Of a DNA stretch of 8,052 bases, positions 1 through 5,285 are shown in pieces. Every line of letters starts with the position of its first letter. Within the stretch, counting starts at the first letter, position 1. Below the pieces are notes generated by a model. That model searched no databases. It saw only the letters and a program-made list of their open reading frames with translations, and was not told the origin of the DNA. This stretch comes from Phycisphaera mikurensis NBRC 102666 (GTDB lineage Bacteria > Planctomycetota > Phycisphaerae > Phycisphaerales > SM1A02): NCBI GenBank assembly GCA_945870475.1, contig CAMBSR010000096.1, positions 1 through 8,052 on the forward strand, written 5' to 3'. The position numbers were made by a program, and so were the translations under genes.

Positions 1-1
1 C

Positions 2-1339
2 TTCACCGCCGACAGCGGCAAGAAGATGAAGCGCCAGGCGGACATCATCGACCCGGCCAACGCGCGCGACACCAGCGAGCGCCTCAACTGGCGCGTGTCG
101 CAGGCCATTTCCGCGGCAAGCACGCGGGACGAGCGCAAGGAGATCCAGCTCGACGACGCGCTGGCCAACATGGGCCTGACTACCTACGACCGCCAGCGCC
201 TGCGCCAGGACATCCTGCAGGGACGCACGCGCCGCGACATGGTGGGCGAGCCGCTCGGGAGCAACTCGCTGCTGCCGGGAAGCTCCCTCGCCGAGGACGC
301 GCGCATCCGCCCGACGCTGACGCCGGAGTACTCGTCCATCTACGACGCCCTGCGCGAGCGCGCCGGCAACCGCATTCCGGAGCCGACCTCGGACGCCGAC
401 CGCAAGGCGCGCGCAGCGACCATCGAGCGCGAGCTCGGCACGGACATGGACTGGCTGCGCGGGCAGCTGATCCGCAGCGGCGTCGAAGGCAACCAGCGCG
501 GCGTCAACGGCCCGCGCGGCGAGAAGAAGCCGGGCGCCGAGGGCACGCAGCCTGGCGGCACGAACACCGGCACCACGCAGGAGAATGCCGCGCCTGGCAC
601 TGATCCGAACGCGAAGCCCGGTGCCAAGACGATCGAGACGGATGGCTCCGATGGCATGGGCGCCAAGAGCGGGACCAAGAGCGACGGCAAGGGTGCTGAC
701 GGCACGGGCACCGACGGCAAGTCCGCCGATGGCGCCGATTCCAAGCCCAGCGTCGACGACCTGGCCTTCATCCTTCGCCACGGCCGCAAGATGCAGTCAC
801 TGGTGCCCGAGGATTCGAGCGCCATCCGCGACATGATGGAACTGGGCGCCACGGCCATGTCGCGCGGCGACTTCTTCCGCGCGGAGGAGCGCTACGCATC
901 CGTGCTGCAGGTGCTGCCCAACAGCGCGGCCGCGCTGGCCGGCGTGACCAACGCGCAGCTGGGGGCGGGGCTCTCGGTGAGCGCGGCGCTCAGCCTTCGC
1001 AAGCTCTACGCGATGCATCCGGAGATGATCGACACGCACCTGGGCACCGACGTGCTGCCCCCCTCGGTGCGCATGGATGCCGCGCTCGGCTCGGCCCGTG
1101 CGCGCCTGGCGGCGGCCTCCGCGCCGGATGCCGCGGCCGACGTCAAGAGCGACCGCTTCGACTTCGGACTGCTGATCGGCTACATCGGCTACCAGACCGA
1201 TCGCCCGGAGGTGATCCGCGAGGGCCTCGACGCCATGCGCGCCGTCCGCCCGGACGACGTGATGCTCGATCTCCTTCAGCGGATCTGGCTGCCCGCCGCG
1301 GCCGACCCGACGCGCCCGGCAAGCCCGAGCGTGCGGTAG
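2..1339 (+). CDS. TPR-like protein with low-complexity linker (5' partial)
   Basis: No specific family is recognised. The frame is open from base 2 and the eight codons before the first ATG (26) already end in G or C, so the gene probably starts upstream of the window. Counting from that ATG, residues 1-150 are charged and helical. Residues 155-243 form a Gly/Thr/Asp/Lys-rich linker with GADGTG and DGKSADGAD-type near-repeats. Residues 268-335 look like tetratricopeptide helices (ELGATAMSRGDFFRAEERYASV..LPNSAAA), which usually mediate protein binding. The C-terminal part (376-420) is again helical and TPR-like. No membrane segment is visible in the part present; a signal peptide could lie upstream. 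The last 20 codons overlap the end of metF on the other strand. That the gene is real is well supported by length and codon bias; its function is unknown. Confidence 0.8.
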   Translation, partial: FTADSGKKMKRQADIIDPANARDTSERLNWRVSQAISAASTRDERKEIQLDDALANMGLTTYDRQRLRQDILQGRTRRDMVGEPLGSNSLLPGSSLAEDARIRPTLTPEYSSIYDALRERAGNRIPEPTSDADRKARAATIERELGTDMDWLRGQLIRSGVEGNQRGVNGPRGEKKPGAEGTQPGGTNTGTTQENAAPGTDPNAKPGAKTIETDGSDGMGAKSGTKSDGKGADGTGTDGKSADGADSKPSVDDLAFILRHGRKMQSLVPEDSSAIRDMMELGATAMSRGDFFRAEERYASVLQVLPNSAAALAGVTNAQLGAGLSVSAALSLRKLYAMHPEMIDTHLGTDVLPPSVRMDAALGSARARLAAASAPDAAADVKSDRFDFGLLIGYIGYQTDRPEVIREGLDAMRAVRPDDVMLDLLQRIWLPAAADPTRPASPSVR

Positions 1340-2205
1340 ATCTGGCGCGTGGCGCCGCTGCGGTTGAGCGTATAGAAGTGGATGCCGTCCACGCCGCGGT
1401 CGATCAGGTCGCGTGCCTGCTCCGTGGCCCAGTGGATGCCCACGTTCGCCACCGATTCCGGGTCATCCTGGCAACGCTTGATGGCGCGCAGGAGCGGTGC
1501 GGGGAAGCGCGTCCCTGCCGCAAGCTCTGCCATGCGCTTCAGTCCCGCAAGCGACGTGACGGGCATGAGGCCGGCGATCATCGGCACCTTGATGCCTGCC
1601 AGCGCGCAGCGGTCACGCCAGTCGAAGAACGCGTCGTTGTCGAAGAAGAGCTGCGTGACGATGAAGTCCGCGCCCGCGTCCACCTTGGCCTTGAGGTGGT
1701 CCATCTGCACCAGCGTGTTGGGCGTCTCCGGGTGGCCTTCCGGGAAACCGGCGACACCGATGCCGAAGCCGCGCGGATCGGGGTGCCGGCCGGAGTCGTT
1801 GAACGTCCGTACGGCACGCACGAGGTCCGCGGCGTGGCGGAACGAGCCTTCGGTGACCGATGCCTGGGCGCGCGGAGCATCGCCGCGCAGCGCGAGGATG
1901 TTGGAGACCCCGCGCGATGCGTAGCCGGCGAGGATGGAGTCGATCTCCGCGTCCGTGTGCCCGACGCAGGTGAGGTGCGGCACCGGCGCAAGCGCGGTCT
2001 CGGTGGCCAGCTGCGCCACCAGCGCATCGGTGCGGTCGCGCGTGCTGCCGCCCGCGCCGTAGGTCACGGAGACGAACGAGGGCTTCAGCGCCTCGAACTC
2101 CGGCAGCGATGCCACGAATTCCTGCCACGCATCGAGGTTGCGGGGCGGGAAGAACTCGAAGCTTGCGGTCATGCCGTCCCGGGCGAGGACGTCGCGGATG
2201 TGCAT
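1276..2205 (-). CDS. metF: Methylenetetrahydrofolate reductase (MetF)
   Basis: This FAD-dependent cytosolic enzyme reduces 5,10-methylene-THF to 5-methyl-THF, the methyl donor for methionine synthesis. The 309-residue length fits bacterial MetF (about 290-310) and the TIM-barrel signatures are in order: SFEFFPPR (15-22) with the Glu matching E. coli Glu28, VSVTYGAGGSTR (46-56), ALRGD (105-109) with the Asp matching E. coli Asp120, GIGVAGFPEGHPE (148-160), DFIVTQLFFDN (180-190) with Gln185, and HFYTLNRSGATRQI (276-289) near the end. It lacks the long C-terminal regulatory domain of eukaryotic enzymes. The ATG at 2205 leaves ten residues before the first strand; the only alternative is Met12, which would leave almost nothing in front of the barrel. 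There is no Shine-Dalgarno sequence, but TAGACT sits 6 nt before the ATG. It diverges from rex and converges on the TPR-like gene. About 14 residues extend past the usual family end, inside the overlap. Confidence 0.97.
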   Translation of the reverse strand: MHIRDVLARDGMTASFEFFPPRNLDAWQEFVASLPEFEALKPSFVSVTYGAGGSTRDRTDALVAQLATETALAPVPHLTCVGHTDAEIDSILAGYASRGVSNILALRGDAPRAQASVTEGSFRHAADLVRAVRTFNDSGRHPDPRGFGIGVAGFPEGHPETPNTLVQMDHLKAKVDAGADFIVTQLFFDNDAFFDWRDRCALAGIKVPMIAGLMPVTSLAGLKRMAELAAGTRFPAPLLRAIKRCQDDPESVANVGIHWATEQARDLIDRGVDGIHFYTLNRSGATRQIYRTLGLAGRVGSAAAGSQIR

Positions 2206-2211
2206 GGCCGG

Positions 2212-2217
2212 AGTCTA
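2212..2217 (-). promoter_or_regulatory. -10-like hexamer of metF, leaderless arrangement
   Basis: On the minus strand TAGACT is followed by six bases and then the metF ATG. A TAnnnT hexamer 6-7 nt upstream of a start codon places transcription initiation at or next to the ATG, so the mRNA would lack a 5' leader. No convincing -35 is visible at 17 bp. The call rests on motif and spacing only. Confidence 0.45.
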
Positions 2218-2236
2218 GTTGCGCGTGCGGCGGGGC

Positions 2237-2242
2237 TACACT
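2237..2242 (+). promoter_or_regulatory. -10-like hexamer of rex, leaderless arrangement
   Basis: TACACT lies seven bases before the rex ATG, again without a Shine-Dalgarno sequence between them. Its -35 position (about 2214-2219) would fall on the metF -10 element and vice versa, so polymerase probably cannot occupy both promoters of the 44-bp gap at once. An imperfect inverted repeat (TTGCGCGTG against CACTCGCGCGCA) spans 2219-2250, but it does not resemble the known Rex operator. Confidence 0.45.
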
Positions 2243-2249
2243 CGCGCGC

Positions 2250-2900
2250 ATGCCCGGACGAACACGAGTCCCGCGGCCGACCGTCGATCGGCTGAGCCTG
2301 TACCTCCGGGAGCTTGAGCGCCTGGAGACGCAGGACCGTGGCACGGTCAGCAGCCGGCAGCTGGGGACCGCGGCGGGGGCGGCCGAGGCGCAGGTGCGCA
2401 AGGACCTGGGCATCATCGGCCACGCCGGGCAGGCGGGCATCGGCTACAGCGTGCCGCTCCTGGCCGAGGCGATCCGCCAGGTGATCGGCGTGCACCGGCA
2501 GTGGCGCGCGGCGCTGGTGGGCGCGGGCAACGTGGGTCGTGCGCTCGCGGCGTACCGGCGGTTCCGCGAGGAGGGCTTCGAGATCGTGGCCGTCTTCGAC
2601 GAGGACGAGGCAGTGGTGGGCCGCACCGTGGCGGGCATGGAGGTGCTGCCCATGAGCGATCTTGCCGGCACGGTGAAGCGGGAGTCGGTGGGCATCGGCA
2701 TCATCGCCGTGCCGCCCGATTCGGCGCAGCAGGTGGCCGATGCGCTGGTGGACGCCGGGGTCCAGGGCATCCTGAACTTCGCGCCGCGGCGGCTTCGCGT
2801 GGCGGACCGGGTGGCCACCGTGGACGTGGATTTCCGCTCGGCGCTGGAGCGCCTGGTGCTCGAGATCTCCCAGCGGAAGGCGTCGCCGGCACGCAGGTAG
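2250..2900 (+). CDS. rex: Redox-sensing transcriptional repressor Rex
   Basis: Rex binds DNA when NAD+ dominates and releases it when NADH rises, controlling respiration and fermentation genes. The 216 residues match the family length (about 210-215). Residues 8-75 form the winged helix with the hallmark AQVRKDLGIIG (47-57) and GIGYSV (63-68). Residues 84-200 form the NAD(H)-binding Rossmann domain, with ALVGAGNVGRAL (88-99), the acidic strand end VAVFDED (113-119), IIAVPP (151-156), GILNFAP (173-179) and VDVDF (191-195). The frame is open 141 bases further upstream to another ATG, but that extension runs over metF on the opposite strand and is Arg/Cys/Ser-rich junk unlike Rex. The ATG at 2250 is therefore chosen; it follows TACACT by seven bases. 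It diverges from metF and is followed 26 bp later by the lipoprotein gene. Confidence 0.96.
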   Translation: MPGRTRVPRPTVDRLSLYLRELERLETQDRGTVSSRQLGTAAGAAEAQVRKDLGIIGHAGQAGIGYSVPLLAEAIRQVIGVHRQWRAALVGAGNVGRALAAYRRFREEGFEIVAVFDEDEAVVGRTVAGMEVLPMSDLAGTVKRESVGIGIIAVPPDSAQQVADALVDAGVQGILNFAPRRLRVADRVATVDVDFRSALERLVLEISQRKASPARR

Positions 2901-2914
2901 CGCGGGCGCGGGAG

Positions 2915-2920
2915 TACGAT
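2915..2920 (+). promoter_or_regulatory. -10-like hexamer of the lipoprotein gene, leaderless arrangement
   Basis: TACGAT is followed by CAGGCC and then the ATG at 2927, the same TAnnnT-to-ATG geometry as at metF and rex. The rex stop codon is only 26 bp upstream of the start, so the matching -35 region lies in the end of rex. No strong -35 hexamer is visible there. Confidence 0.4.
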
Positions 2921-2926
2921 CAGGCC

Positions 2927-3163
2927 ATGCACGCCCATCGAGCCAACGCCCTCCGCATCGCGTCCGCCTGTGCGGCGGCGGTGTGCGGGTGTGTGCTGGC
3001 GGGCTGCAACAAGCCGCTCTTCCCGGAGAGCGCCCCGCGGACGCAGTTCGAGAAGTTCGACACCATGCGGTCTGGCGCGGCGCCCAAGGACGAGCCTGAT
3101 GTCTTCGGCACGCCCCAGCCCGCGCTCCGTGCGCGGCTGGCCCCCAAGACCACCGACCAATAG
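2927..3163 (+). CDS. Small predicted lipoprotein
   Basis: This 78-residue protein has a lipoprotein signal peptide: MHAHR with basic residues, a hydrophobic Ala/Cys/Val stretch (11-25) and the lipobox LAGC (24-27), so Cys27 would be lipidated and the protein anchored in the membrane facing the periplasm. The mature part of about 50 residues is polar, with PRTQFEKFDTMR (37-48) and PDVFGTPQPALRARL (57-71); these are distinctive but not recognised as a named family. Third codon positions are almost all G or C up to the stop, supporting this frame. The last residues (TTDQ) and the stop come from the 15-bp tandem repeat. The frame is open further upstream, but that stretch runs through rex in another frame, so the ATG with the signal peptide is chosen. 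The amidase-fold gene lies 64 bp downstream. Confidence 0.8.
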   Translation: MHAHRANALRIASACAAAVCGCVLAGCNKPLFPESAPRTQFEKFDTMRSGAAPKDEPDVFGTPQPALRARLAPKTTDQ

Positions 3164-3206
3164 ACCACCGACCAATAGACCACCGACCCACAGGCCGCCG
3201 ACCTCG
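3147..3206 (+). repeat. 15-bp tandem repeat, four units
   Basis: The unit AGACCACCGACCAAT occurs perfectly twice (3147-3161, 3162-3176), once with two changes at its end (3177-3191), and once diverged (3192-3206, AGGCCGCCGACCTCG). In the lipoprotein frame each perfect unit reads TTDQ-stop, giving two TAG codons 15 bp apart (3161-3163 and 3176-3178). In the frame of the downstream amidase gene it stays open as RPPTN repeats. The decay from left to right suggests local duplication by slippage. Confidence 0.9.
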
Positions 3207-3227
3207 CATGGACCGGGAATCCTCCCC

Positions 3228-4037
3228 GTGATTTCACGCTTCGGCGCGCTCCTGCCGATGATCCTGTCGGAGGCGGTGCGACGGAACGCGCCGGCAGCAG
3301 TGACCACGGACGCAGCCCTGACGCAACAGCCCATCGCCTCGCCTGCCCGCCCGAAGCTGCCCCGCACGGTGGTGGTCTGGTCGGCCTTCGGGCTCGCCTG
3401 CGCCGCTTCGGTGGGCTTGCTCTGGGCCATGGCGCCCGCGCGCCGCGCCGACACCCTCCGCAGTGCCCGTGACGCCCGCGAGCCGGCGGTGGCCAGCATC
3501 GCTGCCACGCGCGCCGTGGCTGCGCCGCGGATCGTGCCGCGTGACACCGCCCTCGCCCAGGGACGCTGGAAGGCCATCGTGATCCATGACAGCGGCTCTC
3601 CTGCCGGCGACATGGCCTCGATCGAGCGCCGGCACCTGGATGCCGGGCTCACCGGGCTGGGATTCCACTTCGTGATCGGCAACGGCCATGGGCTGGACGA
3701 CGGCCAGGTGGCGGTTGGCTACCGCTGGGAGCGCCAGCTCCCCGGCGCCCACGCGTCTGCCGGCATGCGGACCACTCGGCCGATGCGCGCGGTGGCCGGA
3801 CCCCTGGACGCCGATGCCTTGAACCGGTGCGCCGTCGCCATCTGCCTGGTCGGGAACGCGGACCGCCGTCCGTACACCGATGCGCAGCTGCGCGAGCTCG
3901 CCGGGCTGGTCCGCTCGTTGCAGGCGGAGCTTGGAATCGGTGCCGATGCGGTGTATTTCCGGAAGGAACTGTGCCCCGGGCCGATTCTCGCGGGATGCAT
4001 CGATGCGCCGGCCTTCCGCGCTCAGTTGCTTCCCTGA
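3228..4037 (+). CDS. Membrane-anchored PGRP/AmpD-fold amidase-like protein
   Basis: The fold is that of zinc N-acetylmuramoyl-L-alanine amidases (Amidase_2/PGRP), which cut the bond between MurNAc and the peptide stem of peptidoglycan. From the GTG start (269 aa), residues 1-46 are a polar N-terminus, 47-68 one membrane helix (TVVVWSAFGLACAASVGLLW), 70-112 an Ala/Arg linker, and 113-260 the domain. Visible core motifs are AIVIHDSGS (His120, first zinc ligand), GLGFHFVIGNG (143-153), GAHA (173-176), AICLVGN (204-210) and ELCPGP (247-252, Cys249, third ligand). The usual GH before the CPG motif is replaced by VYFRKE, so the second His ligand seems lost and activity is doubtful. Start is uncertain: GTG 3228 has only a weak upstream GGGAA; ATG 3258 (259 aa) is in frame; ATG 3099 would add an RPPTN-repeat N-terminus but overlaps the lipoprotein and has poor codon bias. 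Confidence 0.85.
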   Translation: MISRFGALLPMILSEAVRRNAPAAVTTDAALTQQPIASPARPKLPRTVVVWSAFGLACAASVGLLWAMAPARRADTLRSARDAREPAVASIAATRAVAAPRIVPRDTALAQGRWKAIVIHDSGSPAGDMASIERRHLDAGLTGLGFHFVIGNGHGLDDGQVAVGYRWERQLPGAHASAGMRTTRPMRAVAGPLDADALNRCAVAICLVGNADRRPYTDAQLRELAGLVRSLQAELGIGADAVYFRKELCPGPILAGCIDAPAFRAQLLP

Positions 4038-4055
4038 ATCTGTGTGGCGCTGCCA

Positions 4056-4077
4056 GCAGGCACCGGGGAGTGCCCGC
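4056..4077 (+). terminator. Weak hairpin after the amidase-like gene
   Basis: GGCAC (4059-4063) and GTGCC (4070-4074) can pair around a six-base loop. After one A/C mismatch two more pairs extend the stem. It begins 19 nt after the stop codon at 4037. No T-run follows, so if it terminates transcription it is not a standard intrinsic terminator; it may only protect the 3' end. Confidence 0.25.
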
Positions 4078-4093
4078 GGGGCAGGGGACGCCC

Positions 4094-4174
4094 ATTCCGG
4101 GCAAATTCCGAAGATTCGTGTCCCTTCCCCAGAGCAAGGGCAAACTTGCAAACCCGCCGGAATATTGCGATTCC
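4094..4174 (+). promoter_or_regulatory. Cluster of ATTCC motifs and dyads upstream of the kinase promoter
   Basis: ATTCC occurs at 4094-4098, 4105-4109 and 4170-4174, ATTCG at 4114-4118, and the inverse GGAAT at 4159-4163. Two 16-bp dyads with 5-bp arms and 6-bp spacers stand out: GCAAG-N6-CTTGC (4134-4149) and GGAAT-N6-ATTCC (4159-4174). Their centres are 25 bp apart, and the second covers the -35 hexamer. This looks like a repressor or activator site region, but no known regulator is recognised. Confidence 0.3.
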
Positions 4175-4193
4175 TTGGGCGTTTTGCTACCCT
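4165..4193 (+). promoter_or_regulatory. Sigma70-type promoter of the kinase operon
   Basis: TTGCGA (4165-4170), a 17-bp spacer and TACCCT (4188-4193) form a promoter with an extended -10 (TGC directly before the -10). The predicted start of transcription is near 4200, giving a leader of about 130 nt before the kinase. It is the best promoter-like sequence in the window and lies in its longest gap between genes. Confidence 0.5.
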
Positions 4194-4210
4194 CTTTCGA
4201 CTTGCCGCCG

Positions 4211-4294
4211 CCCCGTTCACGGGGTCACGTCCATTCGGCAAACCTCGCCGCCGCCACCCCTTGCGGCTCGGACGAGCCTCCTGTCCGGAGGAGG
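4211..4294 (+). promoter_or_regulatory. Structured leader of the kinase operon with two hairpins
   Basis: The first dyad, CCCCGTTCACGGGG (4211-4224), lies about 10 nt after the predicted transcription start and could be an operator or an RNA hairpin. In the second, CCTCC (4277-4281) can pair with GGAGG (4287-4291) around TGTCC. The paired GGAGGAGG (4287-4294) is the only strong Shine-Dalgarno sequence here, but it is about 37 nt before the kinase ATG, too far to serve it directly. No known riboswitch class is recognised. Confidence 0.3.
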
Positions 4295-4297
4295 AAG

Positions 4298-4321
4298 TTG
4301 AAGGGGATCTGCGCTCGTTGA
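4298..4321 (+). CDS. Possible 7-codon leader ORF upstream of the kinase
   Basis: TTG at 4298 follows GGAGGAGG by three bases and opens a frame of seven codons (MKGICAR if initiated as Met) ending in TGA at 4319-4321, four bases before the GTG at 4326 and ten before the ATG at 4332. Such a mini-ORF could carry ribosomes to the kinase start, which has no good binding site of its own. The evidence is position and Shine-Dalgarno only, and TTG is a weak start, so this may be chance. Confidence 0.2.
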   Translation: MKGICAR

Positions 4322-4331
4322 AGTTGTGTCC

Positions 4332-5270
4332 ATGCTGAACCCCCCGTCAATCCCCGCCGAGCTCTTCGGCTACAAGGTCGTCGACAAGGTCGGGGAGGGC
4401 GCCGCCAGCACCGTCTATGCCGTCATGGACCCGAAGTCCAAGCAGGTGATGGCGCTCAAGCACGTGCTGCGCCGCGCCGAGAAGGACCAGCGCTTCATCG
4501 ACCAGATCGAGCAGGAGTACAAGGTCGGCTCCAAGCTCGACCACCCGAACATCCGCGCGATCACCAAGTTCCTGACGAACCGCAAGTTCGTGGTCGGAGC
4601 GGTGCTCGATGCAGCGCTGCTGATGGAACTGGTCGACGCCACCACGCTCGACCTCTCGCCGCGTCCGTCCGGCTACCGCATCGCCAGCTACTTCGCGCAG
4701 TGCGCGCGCGCCCTCGGCCACATGCACGAGCGCGGCTTCGTCCACGCGGACATGAAGCCCTCGAACATGATGGTCTGCGAGGACCACACGGTGAAGGTCA
4801 TCGACCTTGGCCAGGCGTGCGCCGTGGGAACGGTGAAGAAGCGCATCCAGGGCACGCCCGGATACATCGCGCCCGAGCAGGCGTTCCGCAACGAGATCAC
4901 GCCGCTCACCGACGTCTACAACTTCGGCGCCACGCTCCACTGGGTGCTGGTGCGCGAGGAGATCCCGTGCGCGTTGCCTTCGAAGAACGGCAAGGTGGGC
5001 AGCGCGGTGAACCCGGACCAGATCCGCATGCCGCGGCCCGTCCACGAGCAGGATCCGCGCATCCCGGCGGGATTCAACGAGATCGTCATGCAGTGCATCC
5101 GCGTGCACCCTGAGGCACGTTTCCAGTCGATGGAGATGGTGGCCGAACGGCTCGATGTGCTGGCCGATCATTGCCGCGCGACCGGCGCCGGCAATGCGCT
5201 CGCGGGATTGCAGACGAGCACCGGTGCCCCGGACCGGGCCTACGACAGCGAACCTTCCAAGGCCGGCTGA
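4332..5270 (+). CDS. Cytosolic Hanks-type Ser/Thr protein kinase
   Basis: It transfers phosphate from ATP to Ser/Thr of target proteins. The 312 residues are almost entirely kinase domain (about 14-275): glycine loop GEGAASTV (21-28), ATP-anchoring Lys43 in ALKHV, a Glu at 60 or 62 for the helix C salt bridge, catalytic loop HADMKPSN (138-145) with Asp140 and Asn145, metal-binding DLG (158-160), GTPGYIAPE (174-182) closing the activation segment, and DVYNFGATLHWVL (195-207) for subdomain IX. HAD instead of HRD makes it a non-RD kinase, which is often less dependent on activation-loop phosphorylation. There is no membrane helix or sensor domain, only a short polar tail (about 280-312), so it is probably soluble. 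GTG 4326 would add two residues; ATG is preferred. A stop lies in frame at 4299. The secreted protease gene starts 15 bp downstream, implying one operon. Confidence 0.93.
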   Translation: MLNPPSIPAELFGYKVVDKVGEGAASTVYAVMDPKSKQVMALKHVLRRAEKDQRFIDQIEQEYKVGSKLDHPNIRAITKFLTNRKFVVGAVLDAALLMELVDATTLDLSPRPSGYRIASYFAQCARALGHMHERGFVHADMKPSNMMVCEDHTVKVIDLGQACAVGTVKKRIQGTPGYIAPEQAFRNEITPLTDVYNFGATLHWVLVREEIPCALPSKNGKVGSAVNPDQIRMPRPVHEQDPRIPAGFNEIVMQCIRVHPEARFQSMEMVAERLDVLADHCRATGAGNALAGLQTSTGAPDRAYDSEPSKAG

Positions 5271-5276
5271 CGGCGC

Positions 5277-5280
5277 GGAG
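5277..5280 (+). promoter_or_regulatory. Ribosome binding site of the HtrA-like gene
   Basis: GGAG followed by five bases (ACCAC) precedes the ATG at 5286. This is a proper Shine-Dalgarno spacing, in contrast with metF, rex and the lipoprotein gene, and fits an internal operon gene that cannot be leaderless. It fixes the start of the signal peptide. Confidence 0.55.
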
Positions 5281-5285
5281 ACCAC

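Noticed and set aside
2109..2249. Upstream extension of rex to an earlier ATG
   Set aside because: It adds 47 residues unlike Rex, overlaps metF, and the ATG at 2250 gives the normal family length.
1378..2295. Long plus-strand open frame across metF
   Set aside because: It is the antisense shadow of a clear metF gene in high-GC DNA; its translation is rich in Arg, Val and His with no known motif.
3147..3206. Short CRISPR-like array
   Set aside because: The units are directly adjacent 15-mers without spacers and no cas genes are present.
2169..3209. Long minus-strand open frame across rex and the lipoprotein gene
   Set aside because: It is opposite two well-supported genes. Its start region shows an artificial repeat (WSIGR-type) created by the 15-bp tandem repeat.
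2920..3237. Minus-strand frame with a hydrophobic SVVYW repeat resembling a membrane segment
   Set aside because: The hydrophobic pattern is just the tandem repeat read backwards, and the lipoprotein frame has much better codon bias.
3234..4241. Minus-strand open frame opposite the amidase-like gene
   Set aside because: The plus strand encodes recognisable amidase-fold motifs; the antisense product is compositionally biased and motif-free.
4323..4341. Rex operator-like TTGTG near the kinase start
   Set aside because: Only one half-site resembles TTGTGA; the other half (CTGAAC) does not match TCACAA.
4347..5285. Minus-strand open frame opposite the kinase
   Set aside because: All kinase motifs are on the plus strand; this is a shadow due to GC-rich codons.
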